From Clostridia bacterium (GTDB lineage Bacteria > Bacillota > Clostridia > Christensenellales > Aristaeellaceae): a stretch of 64,000 nt of DNA. Below, piece by piece: positions 20,223-31,163 of this stretch. Location of the stretch: positions 1 through 64,000 of the forward strand of contig JAFWES010000090.1 of NCBI GenBank assembly GCA_017512805.1, written 5' to 3'. The notes below the pieces were generated by a model. That model searched no databases. It had not been told where the DNA came from and saw only the letters and a list, made by a program, of their open reading frames with translations. A program made the position numbers and the translations under genes. The stretch's first letter is position 1. Every line of letters starts with the position of its first letter.

Positions 20223-21149
20223 ATGAGCGAAAAATATTTGCGGGAACAACCCGATCAACCGGTGGGGACGGAAAACTCTGACGGGAAGGGAAAAGATAAA
20301 AAGGGAAAGGAAAAGAAGTCTTTGGGCCGGGAAATTCTCAGCTGGGTTTTAACGATTCTGGTGGCGGTCGCGGCGGCGCTGGTGATCCGGACGCTTCTTT
20401 TTGAGCCCATTCGGGTGGATGGAGCCAGCATGAACGATACGCTGGCCAACGGAGAGGCTATGTTTGTTTCCAAGCTGGATTACGCCTCCACCTGGCTGAG
20501 CTTCCCCTGGCAGAGCGACGAAGCCAAGGAAAGCGCTCCCCGGTTTACCACGGGGTTCGGCGCTCCGAAGCAGTTTGATGTGGTGATCGTCCGATATCCC
20601 GGACGGGGAGATACCAACTTTGTCAAGCGGCTGATCGGCATGCCGGGAGACCGGGTCAGTATCCAGGAAGGATATCTGTATGTGAACGGAACCCGGTACG
20701 AAGAAGACTATATCAGCGATGAATATCGGGTCAGCGGCGGATCCAACGGCTGGACCTATGATGAAGTCTATATCCCGAAGAAGGGGGATGTGCTGAGCCT
20801 GGCCTACCTGGACGAGAATCAGACCCGGGTCGGCCTGACGGTGGCGGGAGAACAGTGGCCCTGGCGGGGCATTTGTTCTGAAGCGGTCAGCGACGATGGG
20901 GACCGGCTCAGCTACAGCCACAGCGGCGTGCTGACCCTGAACGGGACGGATATTTCCGGCGACGCGGATACCATCAAGGGCCTGGTGGGAAAGGAATTCA
21001 AGCTGGAGAAGGATCTGTACTTTGTGATGGGGGATCATCGGAACAATTCCAATGACAGCCGGGCCCAGGGGCCGATCAGCAGGGATATGATCGTCGGCCA
21101 TGTTCGGTTCGTGTTCTTCCCCTTCAATCAGATCAGAACCGTTAAGTAA
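20223..21149 (+). CDS. lepB: Type I signal peptidase
   Basis: Membrane-bound serine protease that removes signal peptides from exported proteins. A Lys/Asp-rich cytosolic N-terminus is followed by one transmembrane helix (ILSWVLTILVAVAAALVIRT, about 38-57). The catalytic Ser69 is in VDGASMNDTL and the general base Lys135 in NFVKRLIGMPGD, and GDHRNNSNDSRAQG lies near the C-terminus. At 308 residues it is longer than the ~180 of many Gram-positive enzymes because of insertions between the catalytic boxes (about residues 88-115 and 160-240). GAGGAGG nine bases before the ATG fixes the start. A strong terminator follows. Confidence 0.95.
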   Translation: MSEKYLREQPDQPVGTENSDGKGKDKKGKEKKSLGREILSWVLTILVAVAAALVIRTLLFEPIRVDGASMNDTLANGEAMFVSKLDYASTWLSFPWQSDEAKESAPRFTTGFGAPKQFDVVIVRYPGRGDTNFVKRLIGMPGDRVSIQEGYLYVNGTRYEEDYISDEYRVSGGSNGWTYDEVYIPKKGDVLSLAYLDENQTRVGLTVAGEQWPWRGICSEAVSDDGDRLSYSHSGVLTLNGTDISGDADTIKGLVGKEFKLEKDLYFVMGDHRNNSNDSRAQGPISRDMIVGHVRFVFFPFNQIRTVK

Positions 21150-21163
21150 AATAATAGAAGGCA

Positions 21164-21202
21164 GAATCACGCCGGAAACCTGTTTCCGGCTGATTCTTTT
21201 TT
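21164..21202 (+). terminator. Terminator after lepB
   Basis: GAATCA and GCCGGAAAC pair with GTTTCCGGC and TGATTC, separated by a one-base bulge, followed by TTTTTT. Confidence 0.9.
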
Positions 21203-21236
21203 GTTCGGACCAAAATGTCTGCAAAGGAGAAGGCCA

Positions 21237-21848
21237 TTGAGGGAAACAGCGAAAGTCCCGGAAACGGAAGACGTCCGGGAAATAAAAAGAACGCTTCGCA
21301 GAGAGGCCAAAGCCAGGCGGGAAGGCTTGTCGGACGCCTATCTGGCAGCGGCGGGGGAAGCCATTCAGCGGCGGGTACTGGCTTCGGAGCTTTACCGGCG
21401 CGCCGAACGGGTATTCCTGTATGTGAGCATGCCGGGAGAACCCTCAACGGATCAAATTCTGGAGCGTGCGCTGGCTGACGGAAAAAAAGTCTATGTGCCG
21501 CTGTGCAAACAAAAGATCATGCATGCGGTGCGGATTCATTCAAGGGAGGAACTCCATCCGGGAACGATGGGCATCCCGGAACCTGAACCGCGTCCGGAAA
21601 CGGTCGAAGCCAACGAAACAGACCTGATTCTGGTTCCATGCGTCGCGGCCGGCAGGAACGGGGAACGGCTGGGACACGGCGCGGGGTACTATGACCGTTT
21701 CCTGCGGAAGGAACATAAGGGGACGGTGTGCCTGTGCTTCGAAGCGCTTGTGATGCAGGGGATTCCCATGACGCAGCGGGACATTCCCATGGCGAAAGTG
21801 GTTACGGAGGAGAAAGAATACGCTGTTTCCATCTTCAGTGAAGCCTGA
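21237..21848 (+). CDS. 5-formyltetrahydrofolate cyclo-ligase
   Basis: ATP-dependent enzyme that converts 5-formyl-THF to 5,10-methenyl-THF, returning a storage or dead-end folate to one-carbon metabolism. The family signature is visible in GERLGHGAGYYDRFLRK (usual form GxRLGxGxGYYDR) with PCVAAGRNG just before it. The N-terminal helix REIKRTLRREAKARREGLS is also typical. Start TTG 21237 is chosen because AAAGGAG ends seven bases upstream and lies after the lepB terminator hairpin. Length 203 fits the family. It stands alone before the ATP synthase promoter. Confidence 0.92.
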   Translation: MRETAKVPETEDVREIKRTLRREAKARREGLSDAYLAAAGEAIQRRVLASELYRRAERVFLYVSMPGEPSTDQILERALADGKKVYVPLCKQKIMHAVRIHSREELHPGTMGIPEPEPRPETVEANETDLILVPCVAAGRNGERLGHGAGYYDRFLRKEHKGTVCLCFEALVMQGIPMTQRDIPMAKVVTEEKEYAVSIFSEA

Positions 21849-21856
21849 TTTTTATC

Positions 21857-21885
21857 TTGCAAACGCCCCCTGCATCTGGTAAAAT
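21857..21885 (+). promoter_or_regulatory. ATP synthase operon promoter
   Basis: TTGCAA (21857-21862), a 17-bp spacer and TAAAAT (21880-21885) with TGG before the -10. Transcription would start near 21,892, about 26 nt before the first gene. Confidence 0.8.
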
Positions 21886-21917
21886 ATCCCCAATGTGACC
21901 GAGAGGAGGATGTTCGG

Positions 21918-22343
21918 ATGAGCCGGCTGGATCCGACGGTAAAGAAGGAAACGGCCTACGCCGCCCTCTGGGTGACAGCGTTATCGTTGATCATGGAAGC
22001 GGTTTTTCTGATCGGGGACTGGTGGACGCCGGCTGTGCTCCTGGGCAATATGGCGGGAGCTGTGACGGCCGTTCTCAATTATCTGCTTCTGGGAATAACG
22101 GTGGCCAAAGCCGTATCAGGCCCGGCGGAAAAGGCGCCCCTGAAGGTTCGCTCCTCCATGACGGCCCGGCTGCTGGGACAGGCGGCCGTTGTGGCCGTGG
22201 CCATCGGCGTTTTTCACACCAATGTTTACGCGACGCTGCTTCCCCTGCTGTTCCCGAGGATCGGGATTGCCTTCCGGCCCATGATTGACCGGAAACGGGG
22301 GAAAACCGCGGTGGAACCGGAAGGAAGTGACCTGCTTGACTGA
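21918..22343 (+). CDS. atpI: ATP synthase subunit I-like protein
   Basis: A 141-residue membrane protein with four hydrophobic segments (AALWVTALSLIMEAVFLIG, PAVLLGNMAGAVTAVLNYLLLG, ARLLGQAAVVAVAIGVF, YATLLPLLFPRIGIAF). Its place as first gene of the F-ATPase operon, its length and its topology fit the AtpI/ATP synthase I family, which helps assemble the c ring. Sequence similarity across this family is weak, so position is the main evidence. GAGGAGGA precedes the ATG. Its end overlaps the start of atpB. Confidence 0.75.
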   Translation: MSRLDPTVKKETAYAALWVTALSLIMEAVFLIGDWWTPAVLLGNMAGAVTAVLNYLLLGITVAKAVSGPAEKAPLKVRSSMTARLLGQAAVVAVAIGVFHTNVYATLLPLLFPRIGIAFRPMIDRKRGKTAVEPEGSDLLD

Positions 22344-23265
22344 GAATAAAAACGGGCCTGGATCCGCCGCGTTCCGGCGGGCGGACATGGGATATATTGC
22401 CCTGATGGTGATTCCGCTGATCTGCTGCCTGGCGCTGAAGGTGCTTTTCAAACCGGAAAGCGTGGGCGTGGATATTTCCGGGGCCATGATCTTCCTGACG
22501 GTCAAGGGCTTTCCCCTGCAGGATCTGGTGATCACCGAAAGCCAGGTCAACAGCTGGGGAATCATCCTTTCGCTGACGGGGCTGTGCCTGTACCTGACCC
22601 ACGGGCTGATGGAAAAGGCGGAAACAAAGCGTCAGCTGGCGGCGGAATGGATCGTGGAAAAGTGCGGGAACCTGGTCAGCGCCAACATGGGCGAACGGTA
22701 TTCCGAGTATGTATACTTCATTGCCGCCATTATGGGCCTTTCGGCTTTCTCCAGCCTGAGCTGCCTGATCGGGCTTTTCGCCCCCACGGGGGATGTGAAC
22801 GTGACCGCGGGCTGGGCCATCCTGGTGTTCGCTCTGGTGACCTGGACCAAGATGCAGGGCGGCGTGCTGAACTATCTGAAGGGATTCACGGAGCCGATTC
22901 CCGTCTTCACCCCCATGAATTTCATCAGCGAATTTTCGCTGCCGGTCAGCATGGCCTTCCGTCATTACGGGAACGTGATGAGCGGCGCCGTCATCTCGGT
23001 CCTGATCGGGACGGCGCTGCGGGGCCTGAGCAAAAGCCTGCTGGGGGCGATCCCGGTGATCGGGAATATTCCCCTGCTGCAGGTCGGTCTGCCGGCCATC
23101 CTGAGCCTGTACTTTGATGTCTTCAGCGGCCTGATGCAGGCGTTCATTTTCGCGATGCTGACCATGCTGAACGTATCCGGCGCCTTCCCCCAGGAAGCCT
23201 GGGAGAAACGGCAGGCCAAAAAGGCCGTCCGCCGGCAGCGGGCGGCGGCGGCCAAAGCGGGTTGA
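22336..23265 (+). CDS. atpB: F0F1 ATP synthase subunit a
   Basis: Stator channel subunit of F0 that passes ions to the c ring. It has five to six hydrophobic helices; the essential arginine lies in SMAFRHYGNVMSGAVISVLI, matching the usual RLFGN segment, followed by LLQVGLPAILSLYFDVFSGLMQAFIFAML. I place the start at TTG 22336 (AAGGAAG eight bases before it), giving 309 residues and an 8-bp overlap with atpI. An ATG at 22387 is an alternative but lacks a clear ribosome-binding site. The basic C-terminal tail (KRQAKKAVRRQRAAAAKAG) is longer than usual. Confidence 0.93.
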   Translation: MTENKNGPGSAAFRRADMGYIALMVIPLICCLALKVLFKPESVGVDISGAMIFLTVKGFPLQDLVITESQVNSWGIILSLTGLCLYLTHGLMEKAETKRQLAAEWIVEKCGNLVSANMGERYSEYVYFIAAIMGLSAFSSLSCLIGLFAPTGDVNVTAGWAILVFALVTWTKMQGGVLNYLKGFTEPIPVFTPMNFISEFSLPVSMAFRHYGNVMSGAVISVLIGTALRGLSKSLLGAIPVIGNIPLLQVGLPAILSLYFDVFSGLMQAFIFAMLTMLNVSGAFPQEAWEKRQAKKAVRRQRAAAAKAG

Positions 23266-23324
23266 TTCCCGATGGAATTCAAAATAGATTCGAATGACCA
23301 ATCCATCACAGGAGGAAAAGAACA

Positions 23325-23618
23325 ATGGTTGAACTGGCAATGGGAATCATGTTGGGACTGTGCGGCGTGGGCGCCGGGATCGCGCTGATCGCGGGTATCG
23401 GCCCGGGCATCGGCGAAGGTCAGGCGGTGGCCGCGGCCTGCGAGGCGATCGGGCGGCAGCCGGAAGCCAAGAGTGATGTGACCAGCACCATGGTTATGGG
23501 CTGCGCCATCGCGGAAACCACCGGTCTGTACGGGCTGATTATCGGCATTCTGCTGATCTTCGTCGCCCCGGGGATCTATTCCGGTGTGCTGCGGGATACG
23601 GTTGCGGCGCTGAAGTAA
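23325..23618 (+). CDS. atpE: F0F1 ATP synthase subunit c with two-carboxylate ion site
   Basis: Rotor-ring proteolipid of 97 residues with two hydrophobic helices and the polar loop GRQPEAKSD. Aligned by eye to the Na+-binding c subunit of Ilyobacter, the ion-site residues fall at Glu31 (helix 1, GIGPGIGEGQ) and Glu64-Thr65-Thr66 (helix 2, AIAETTGLY). The second glutamate and adjacent hydroxyl residue are typical of Na+ rings. Having Glu instead of Gln in helix 1 matches the two-carboxylate Na+ motif described for Fusobacterium nucleatum. This suggests a Na+-driven enzyme, an inference from residues only. A strong AGGAGG precedes the ATG, as expected for a subunit needed in many copies. Confidence 0.96.
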   Translation: MVELAMGIMLGLCGVGAGIALIAGIGPGIGEGQAVAAACEAIGRQPEAKSDVTSTMVMGCAIAETTGLYGLIIGILLIFVAPGIYSGVLRDTVAALK

Positions 23619-23647
23619 GAAAAGCCAGGGACTGTAAGGAGACAAAG

Positions 23648-24139
23648 ATGCAGTCGTTAAGCATTATCTCTGTCAATATCTGGCAGGTCATTATCTCTCT
23701 GGCGAACCTGGTGATCATGACGCTGATTCTGAAAAAATTCCTGTTCAAACCGGTGAAAAAAGTGCTGGATCAGCGAAGGGAGAGCATCGATTCCGCGTAC
23801 GCCAGGGCCGAGGCCGCCGAGACGCAGGCCAATGAGCATCGGGCGAACTATGCCGCCGCGATGGCCGCTGCCAGGCAGACGGCGGATCAAATGATCAGCG
23901 AAGCTTCCCGGGACGCCGAGCGCCGGGGGCACGAGATCGAGAACGAGGCCAGGGCCCGGGCTCAGGAGATCCGGAAACAGGCGGAAGTGGACGCCCTGCT
24001 GGAGAAGAAAAAGGCGGAAGAGGATATCCGGAAGGAGATCGCCGATGTGTCCGCCCAGCTGACCGAAAAGCTGCTGGAGCGGGAGATCAGGCCCGAGGAT
24101 CATCGGGGGCTGATTGATTCCTTCCTGCAGGAGCTGTAA
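23648..24139 (+). CDS. atpF: F0F1 ATP synthase subunit b
   Basis: Peripheral stalk subunit. One N-terminal membrane helix (IISVNIWQVIISLANLVIMTLIL) is followed by a long charged helix (KKVLDQRRESIDSAYARAEAAE to LLEREIRPEDHRGLIDSFL), typical of the b dimer. Length 163 is normal. The start ATG follows AAGGAGACAAAG. It lies between atpE and atpH in the standard order. Confidence 0.95.
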   Translation: MQSLSIISVNIWQVIISLANLVIMTLILKKFLFKPVKKVLDQRRESIDSAYARAEAAETQANEHRANYAAAMAAARQTADQMISEASRDAERRGHEIENEARARAQEIRKQAEVDALLEKKKAEEDIRKEIADVSAQLTEKLLEREIRPEDHRGLIDSFLQEL

Positions 24140-24151
24140 GGGGCGGAAAAG

Positions 24152-24682
24152 ATGAATCACACAAGCAGAGAATACGCGGAAGCGCTCTTTGAGCTGGCCC
24201 TGGAGGAGGATAAGACCCCTGCCTACGCGGAAGGGCTTGCCTTGGTGGAGGAGGCGCTGGCGGACAACCGCGGCTTTCTGGACCTGCTGGCCAGTCCGGC
24301 CATCTCCCGGGAGGAGCGGATGGAAACCTTCAGCCGCGTCTTTCAGGAGCGGATTCCCATGTCGGAGCTCATTCTGCTGCGGATGATGATCAGCCGGGGC
24401 CATGCCCGGCGCATCCCTGAGATGGCTGCCTGCTATCGGGATCTGGAACGGGAGCACCGGGGCGAGAGCCTTGCGTCGGTGACCACGGCGGTTCCCCTGA
24501 CGGAGGCGGAGACGGATGTTTTGCGGCGCAAGCTGGAACAGAAATTTGGCCGCAAAATGGTTTTGGATCTGAAAGTGGATCCCGGCCTGATCGGCGGGGT
24601 CCGCGTCGAAACGGAAGGACGGGTTCTGGATGGAAGCCTCCGGGCCCGCCTGCAAGATATCAAGGAAGTGATGGATCAATGA
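24152..24682 (+). CDS. atpH: F0F1 ATP synthase subunit delta
   Basis: Joins the top of F1 to the peripheral stalk. The six-helix N-terminal domain begins [18 protein letters not shown], with the conserved stretch [23 protein letters not shown]. The C-terminal part ends with the family signature [25 protein letters not shown]. At 176 residues it has normal length. Its last four bases overlap the atpA start (ATGA), pointing to translational coupling. Confidence 0.95.
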   Translation: MNHTSREYAEALFELALEEDKTPAYAEGLALVEEALADNRGFLDLLASPAISREERMETFSRVFQERIPMSELILLRMMISRGHARRIPEMAACYRDLEREHRGESLASVTTAVPLTEAETDVLRRKLEQKFGRKMVLDLKVDPGLIGGVRVETEGRVLDGSLRARLQDIKEVMDQ

Positions 24683-26172
24683 GCTCCAAAGCCGGCGAGA
24701 TCAGCAGCATGATCAAGGAACAGATCCGGCAGTATGAAAACCGGATCGAGATGAAGGAGAACGGGACGGTGATTACCGTCGGCGATGGCATCGCCACGGT
24801 CTACGGGCTGCGCTCCTGCATGGCCAACGAGCTGCTCCGCTTTGAGGACGGCAGCTTTGGCATGGCCCAGAACTTGGAGGAGGAGACGGTTTCCGTCGCC
24901 ATTTTAAGCGACCGGGACAATATCCACGAAGGCTCCGCGGTGTATCGCAGCGGAGAAGCCCTGAGCGTGCCGGTGGGCGAAGGGCTGCTGGGCCGGGTGG
25001 TCAACGCCCTGGGCGAACCCATTGACGGAAAGGGCCCCATTGCCTCCAACGGGACCAGACCCATTGAATCCCCCGCCCCTGGCATTATCGAGCGGAAAAG
25101 CGTGTCTACGCCGCTGCAGACCGGGATCGTGGCCATTGACAGCATGATTCCCATCGGCCGGGGCCAGCGGGAACTGATCATCGGGGACCGGCAGACGGGC
25201 AAAACCACCATCGCGGTCGACACCATTATGAACCAGCGGGATACGGGGGTCATCTGTATTTACGTGGCCATCGGCCAGAAGCGGACCAGCGTGGTGCAGA
25301 TCGCGCAGGAGCTGGGCCGCGCCGGCGCCATGCCCTATACTATCATCGTGTCCGCTTCCGCGGCGGAGAGCGCCCCGCTGCAGTATATCGCGCCCTATGC
25401 GGGCTGCGCCATGGCGGAGTACTTCCGGGCCAAAGGGCGGGACGTGCTGATTGTCTATGACGATCTGAGCAAGCATGCGGTGGCGTATCGGGCGCTGAGC
25501 CTGCTGATCCGGCGTCCGCCGGGGCGGGAAGCCTATCCCGGAGACGTGTTTTATCTTCACAGCCGCCTGCTGGAACGGGCCGCCTGTGTGGCGCCGGAAT
25601 ACGGCGGCGGGACCATTACGGCCCTGCCCATCATTGAAACCCAGGCGGGCGATGTTTCCGCCTATATTCCCACCAACGTGATTTCCATTACGGACGGGCA
25701 GATTTTCCTGGAGACGGAGCTGTTCCACAGCGGCATCCGTCCAGCCATCAACCCGGGTATTTCCGTCAGCCGCGTGGGCGGCGCCGCCCAGATCAAGGGA
25801 ATGAAAAAGGTGGCCGGAGAGCTGAAGCTGCTGTACGCGCAGTATCGGGAGCTGCAGGCCTTCGCCCAGTTCGGCAGTGACCTGGACGCGGACACCAAAG
25901 CCCGGCTGGCTCTGGGCGAGCGGATCGTGGAGGTGCTCAAACAAAAGAAGAGCAATCCGGCCAGGGTCGGGTGCCAGGTGGCGATCGTCTATGCCGTGAC
26001 CAAAGGATTCCTCAACGATGTGGAACCGGGCAATGTGGCGGCGTGGGAAAGCCGTTTCTTCACCTACCTGGGAGACCACTATGGGGATCTGCTGGCCCGG
26101 ATCGAAAAGGGCCAGTGGGACGAGCGGGAAGTCAAGGATCTGGAAGGGGCCCTGAAGGGCTTCCGGAGGTAA
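24679..26172 (+). CDS. atpA: F0F1 ATP synthase subunit alpha
   Basis: Non-catalytic nucleotide-binding subunit of the F1 head. The N-terminal barrel has [15 protein letters not shown], the P-loop is GDRQTGKTT (about 169-177), and the signature [17 protein letters not shown] follows. The protein has 497 residues, slightly short of the common ~505. It starts by overlapping atpH and ends three bases before atpG, so the F1 genes are tightly packed. Confidence 0.98.
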   Translation: MSSKAGEISSMIKEQIRQYENRIEMKENGTVITVGDGIATVYGLRSCMANELLRFEDGSFGMAQNLEEETVSVAILSDRDNIHEGSAVYRSGEALSVPVGEGLLGRVVNALGEPIDGKGPIASNGTRPIESPAPGIIERKSVSTPLQTGIVAIDSMIPIGRGQRELIIGDRQTGKTTIAVDTIMNQRDTGVICIYVAIGQKRTSVVQIAQELGRAGAMPYTIIVSASAAESAPLQYIAPYAGCAMAEYFRAKGRDVLIVYDDLSKHAVAYRALSLLIRRPPGREAYPGDVFYLHSRLLERAACVAPEYGGGTITALPIIETQAGDVSAYIPTNVISITDGQIFLETELFHSGIRPAINPGISVSRVGGAAQIKGMKKVAGELKLLYAQYRELQAFAQFGSDLDADTKARLALGERIVEVLKQKKSNPARVGCQVAIVYAVTKGFLNDVEPGNVAAWESRFFTYLGDHYGDLLARIEKGQWDEREVKDLEGALKGFRR

Positions 26173-26175
26173 GGG

Positions 26176-26976
26176 ATGGGAGCGGATATCAAAAGCCTTC
26201 GGAGCCGGATCCGGTCTGTGGACTCCACGCTGCATCTGACCAGGGCCATGGGGCTGGTGGCTGCTTCCAAGATCCGTCGGGCGACGATGAATATGAACAG
26301 GTCCAGGGAGTATATGGCGGCCATGGAGGAAGTTATGGCGCAGCTGCGGTCTTCGCCGGACTGCGCAAAATCTCCCTACATGATTCCCCGCAGCGGAGGG
26401 ACGAGGCTCATCGTCATTGCCGGAGACCGGGGGATGGCGGGAGGATATAACGCCAATGTATTCCGCCTGGCGTCGACCTTCCCGGACGCGAATGTACTGC
26501 CGATCGGGAAGCGGGCCTGCGACCGGTTCGGGAAGGGATATGCTTCTTCCGAGCGGTTCAGCGGGGCGGACGCGGCCGCGGTGGCGGAAGAGCAGTGCAG
26601 GGCCTTTCTGGCGGGGGAATTTGAACGCCTGGGCATCCTGTATACCCGGTATCAGAGCCTGATGACCCAGATTGCGGATGTCCGCTGGGTCCTGCCCCTG
26701 GAGAAAAGCGGGGACGGGAAAAGGACGCCCACCGTCTTTGAGCCCGACGAGCAGACCGTGCTGAACGCGGCGGTGCCCGCCTATGTGAGCGGCCTGCTGG
26801 CAGCCTGCGTGCGGGAAAGCTTCGCCAGCGAGGTGGCCGCCCGGCGGATGGCCATGGACTCGGCGGGGAAGAACGCCCAGGAAATGATCGATCAGCTGCA
26901 GCTGCAGTACAATCGGGCAAGACAGAACGCCATTACCCAGGAAATAACGGAAATTGTGGCCGGCAGCGGGATGTAA
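26176..26976 (+). CDS. atpG: F0F1 ATP synthase subunit gamma
   Basis: Central rotor shaft of F1. Both ends form the coiled coil: N-terminal IKSLRSRIRSVDSTLHLTRAMGLVAASKIRRA and C-terminal RMAMDSAGKNAQEMIDQLQLQYNRARQNAITQEITEIVAGSGM, the classic gamma ending. At 266 residues it is a little shorter than the usual 285-290, with the shortening in the middle globular part. The ribosome-binding site (GGAGG) lies in the last codons of atpA. Confidence 0.96.
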   Translation: MGADIKSLRSRIRSVDSTLHLTRAMGLVAASKIRRATMNMNRSREYMAAMEEVMAQLRSSPDCAKSPYMIPRSGGTRLIVIAGDRGMAGGYNANVFRLASTFPDANVLPIGKRACDRFGKGYASSERFSGADAAAVAEEQCRAFLAGEFERLGILYTRYQSLMTQIADVRWVLPLEKSGDGKRTPTVFEPDEQTVLNAAVPAYVSGLLAACVRESFASEVAARRMAMDSAGKNAQEMIDQLQLQYNRARQNAITQEITEIVAGSGM

Positions 26977-28664
<1,688 letters not shown>

Positions 28665-28675
28665 TGGATTCAGAT

Positions 28676-28720
28676 CAGGGAACGGAGCCGCCGTTCCCTG
28701 TTTTGCGTTTTGTTTTGTTT
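28676..28720 (+). terminator. Terminator of the ATP synthase operon
   Basis: CAGGGAACGG pairs with CCGTTCCCTG around AGCCG; T-rich sequence (TTTTGCGTTTTGTTTTGTTT) follows. Confidence 0.88.
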
Positions 28721-28731
28721 GAATGTGACGG

Positions 28732-28768
28732 TTCAGCCCTGCTGCAAGCGGAGCGGCTGATAGGTTAT
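28732..28768 (+). repeat. Palindromic repeat family B, copy 2
   Basis: TTCAGCCCTGCTGCAAGCGG, then AGCGGCTGATAGGTTATGA. The outer arms are TTCAGCC/GGCTGAT, with the family core GCAAGCGGAGCG inside. It lies between the atp terminator and the aminopeptidase gene. Confidence 0.78.
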
Positions 28769-28811
28769 GATTGTGCTTAAACGAACGGAAGAGAAGGGAA
28801 GTGCAGGCCGG

Positions 28812-30080
28812 ATGGACAATCTGGAACGGTTTTTGAATTTCGCCGAGCAGTCTCCCACCGCGTTTCACGCGGTGGAGAACCTGAAGGATATGCTGCGGGG
28901 GGTGGGTTTCCGTGAATTGAAGGAAAAGGATCCCTGGATGATGGACGAAGGAGGAAAGTACTTCGTCACCCGCAACGACTCCGCCATCATTGCATTCATG
29001 ATTCCCAGGAGCGGCTTTTCTCCCTTCAAAATCGCCGCGGCCCACAGCGATTCCCCGACCTTCAAGCTGAAACCCCATTTTGAGGATGGGACGGAAAAGG
29101 GATATCTGCGGCTGAACGTGGAGAAATACGGCGGGATGATCATGTCCTCCTGGCTGGACCGGCCCCTGTCCGTGGCGGGGCGGCTGGTGGCCCGGGACGG
29201 GCATGGCGGGGTCGTGACGAAGCTGGTCAATCTGGATCGGGACGCCATGGTCATCCCCAATCTGCCCATTCATTTCAACCGGAAGGTTAATGATGGATAC
29301 GCATGGAACGCTCAGACGGATCTGCTGCCCCTGTATGGCGAAGGGGACGATGTGGGGAAGCTGATGCGGGAGCTGGCGGAGGATGCCGGCATTCAGGCGG
29401 AGGATGTGCTGGCCCACGATCTGTTCCTGTACAGCCGGCAGGCCGGGAGCGTATGGGGAGCGCAGGAGCAGTTTTTCTCCTGCGGGCGGATCGATGACCT
29501 GGAGTGCGCCTGGGGCTGCATGAAGGCCCTTTCGGAATCGGAAACCCGGGAGGGGATCGCCGTCTGCGCGGTGTTTGACAACGAGGAGGTGGGCTCTCTG
29601 AGCAAACAGGGGGCGAATTCCAACTTCCTGTATGACACGTTGACACGGATCGGGTTCGCCCTGGGGGCCTCCGATGGAGAAATCCGGGCGGCCATGGGGG
29701 ACGGTTTCATGATTTCCGCGGACAACGCCCACGCGGTGCACCCCAACCATGGGGAGCTGTATGATAAACAGAACCGGGTGTATATGAATCAGGGCGTGGT
29801 GATCAAACATAACGCCAACCAGAAATACACCACCGACGCGGTGAGCGACGCGCTGTTCACGCTGATCTGCGAACGGGCGGACGTTCCGGTGCAGCATTTT
29901 TCCAATCGGTCGGACATGACGGGAGGCTCCACGCTGGGTAATCTGTCCAATGCGCATGTATCCCTCAATACGGTGGATATCGGGCTGGCCCAGCTGGCCA
30001 TGCACTCCGTCTGCGAAACCGCGGGCACGAAGGATCTGGATTACCTGATCCGGGCGATGAGGAGCTTCTGGCAGGAGTAA
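28812..30080 (+). CDS. apeB: M18 family aminopeptidase
   Basis: Zinc-dependent cytosolic aminopeptidase of the M18 (aspartyl aminopeptidase) family, which trims N-terminal residues from peptides. The N-terminal ERFLNFAEQSPTAFHAVENL is characteristic. Metal and catalytic motifs are visible: AAHSDSPTFKLKP, NLDRDAMVIPNLPIHFNR, VFDNEEVGSLSKQGA and SADNAHAVHPNH, ending with DMTGGSTLGNLS. I choose ATG 28812 because the protein then starts at the usual family position; the in-frame ATG at 28767 has no ribosome-binding site and abuts a family B repeat. The product is 422 residues. A PfkB kinase follows after 45 bp. Confidence 0.93.
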   Translation: MDNLERFLNFAEQSPTAFHAVENLKDMLRGVGFRELKEKDPWMMDEGGKYFVTRNDSAIIAFMIPRSGFSPFKIAAAHSDSPTFKLKPHFEDGTEKGYLRLNVEKYGGMIMSSWLDRPLSVAGRLVARDGHGGVVTKLVNLDRDAMVIPNLPIHFNRKVNDGYAWNAQTDLLPLYGEGDDVGKLMRELAEDAGIQAEDVLAHDLFLYSRQAGSVWGAQEQFFSCGRIDDLECAWGCMKALSESETREGIAVCAVFDNEEVGSLSKQGANSNFLYDTLTRIGFALGASDGEIRAAMGDGFMISADNAHAVHPNHGELYDKQNRVYMNQGVVIKHNANQKYTTDAVSDALFTLICERADVPVQHFSNRSDMTGGSTLGNLSNAHVSLNTVDIGLAQLAMHSVCETAGTKDLDYLIRAMRSFWQE

Positions 30081-30125
30081 GGATCGGAAACATGGCAGCG
30101 GAAACAGCAGCAAAGGAGCAGGCGA

Positions 30126-31064
30126 ATGAAGAACGGGATCGTGGTCATCGGAACGGTTCTGATCGATATCAAAGGATACCCCATTTCCAGGTATATTCCC
30201 GGCGGACGGAACGCCGGACGGGTCGATATGATGCATGGGGGCGTCAGCCGGAATGTGGTGGAGGATATTGCCAATGTGGAGCTGCGGCCGACGTTCATTT
30301 CCACCGTGGACGACGACGGGACCGGGCATGACGTGGTGGAGCGCCTTCGGCAGCATCGGGTCAATACCGGATATATGCGATTTGTCCCAGGGGGAACCGG
30401 CGCCTGGCTGGCGGTCTTCGACAACAGCGGGGACGTGGTCGCTTCCATCTCCCGCCGGCCGGATACCTCAGGGATCGGAAGAATCCTGGAGGAACAGGGG
30501 GATGAGATCATCCGGGATTGCGACGCGGTGGCCGTCGAGGTGGATATCGAGGAGGATATCCTGAAGAGGGTGTTTTACCTGGCGGAGAAATATGGCAGGC
30601 GCGTGTTCGCGCTGGTGTCCAACATGACCATCGCGCTGGAGAGGAGGGATCTGCTGCGCAGAGTCAGCTGCCTGGTCTGTAATGAACAGGAAGCGGGTCT
30701 TTTCTTCTCGGAGGATTATTCCGATCTTTCCCCGGCCAACCTGCTGGAGATTCTGAAGGAACGGATTCAGAACGGGGAAGTGCCCCAGATGGTGGTGACC
30801 ATGGGCGGACAGGGCGCGGTATACGCCTCCCTGGCGGGTGAATGCGGAATGGTTCCCGCCCAGAAGGTGGACGTGGTGGACACCACGGGATGCGGGGATG
30901 CTTTTTTTGCGGGGGTCTGCGTGGGACTGACCTACGGAAAGAACCTGGGAGAGGCCTGCACCATCGGAACCAGGCTGGCCTCATCGGTCATCGTCACGCG
31001 GGAGAACGTATGCCCCCGGTTTCTGCCGGCGGAGTTCGGCCTGCCGGAGATCGGACCGCGGTAG
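30126..31064 (+). CDS. PfkB-family carbohydrate or nucleoside kinase
   Basis: A 312-residue ribokinase-fold kinase. The N-terminal strand IVVIGTVLIDIKGYP and the glycine-rich GGVSRNVVEDIA bind substrate. The C-terminal signature is VDVVDTTGCGDAFFAGVCVGL, with the catalytic Asp in GCGD (usually GAGD). MVVTMGGQGAVYA forms the ATP-site strand. Its extended lid resembles pseudouridine or sugar kinases in length, but no residue pattern fixes the substrate. AAAGGAG precedes the ATG. It is probably cotranscribed with the aminopeptidase. Confidence 0.87.
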   Translation: MKNGIVVIGTVLIDIKGYPISRYIPGGRNAGRVDMMHGGVSRNVVEDIANVELRPTFISTVDDDGTGHDVVERLRQHRVNTGYMRFVPGGTGAWLAVFDNSGDVVASISRRPDTSGIGRILEEQGDEIIRDCDAVAVEVDIEEDILKRVFYLAEKYGRRVFALVSNMTIALERRDLLRRVSCLVCNEQEAGLFFSEDYSDLSPANLLEILKERIQNGEVPQMVVTMGGQGAVYASLAGECGMVPAQKVDVVDTTGCGDAFFAGVCVGLTYGKNLGEACTIGTRLASSVIVTRENVCPRFLPAEFGLPEIGPR

Positions 31065-31094
31065 ATGCTCTTTGATCTTTGGGGAGGCAAAGCG

Positions 31095-31157
31095 TATCCC
31101 CCGCGCAGCGGGGGATCGTAAGACAGTATCCTGCGGCAAATTCGCCGCAGTAAGGAG
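31095..31157 (+). repeat. Palindromic repeat family A, copy 2
   Basis: The hairpin ATCCCCCGCGCAGCGGGGGAT is followed by AGACAGTATCC, the hairpin TGCGGCAAATTCGCCGCA and TAAGGAG. It lies directly before copy 3 as a tandem pair. Confidence 0.87.
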
Positions 31158-31163
31158 ATAAAG

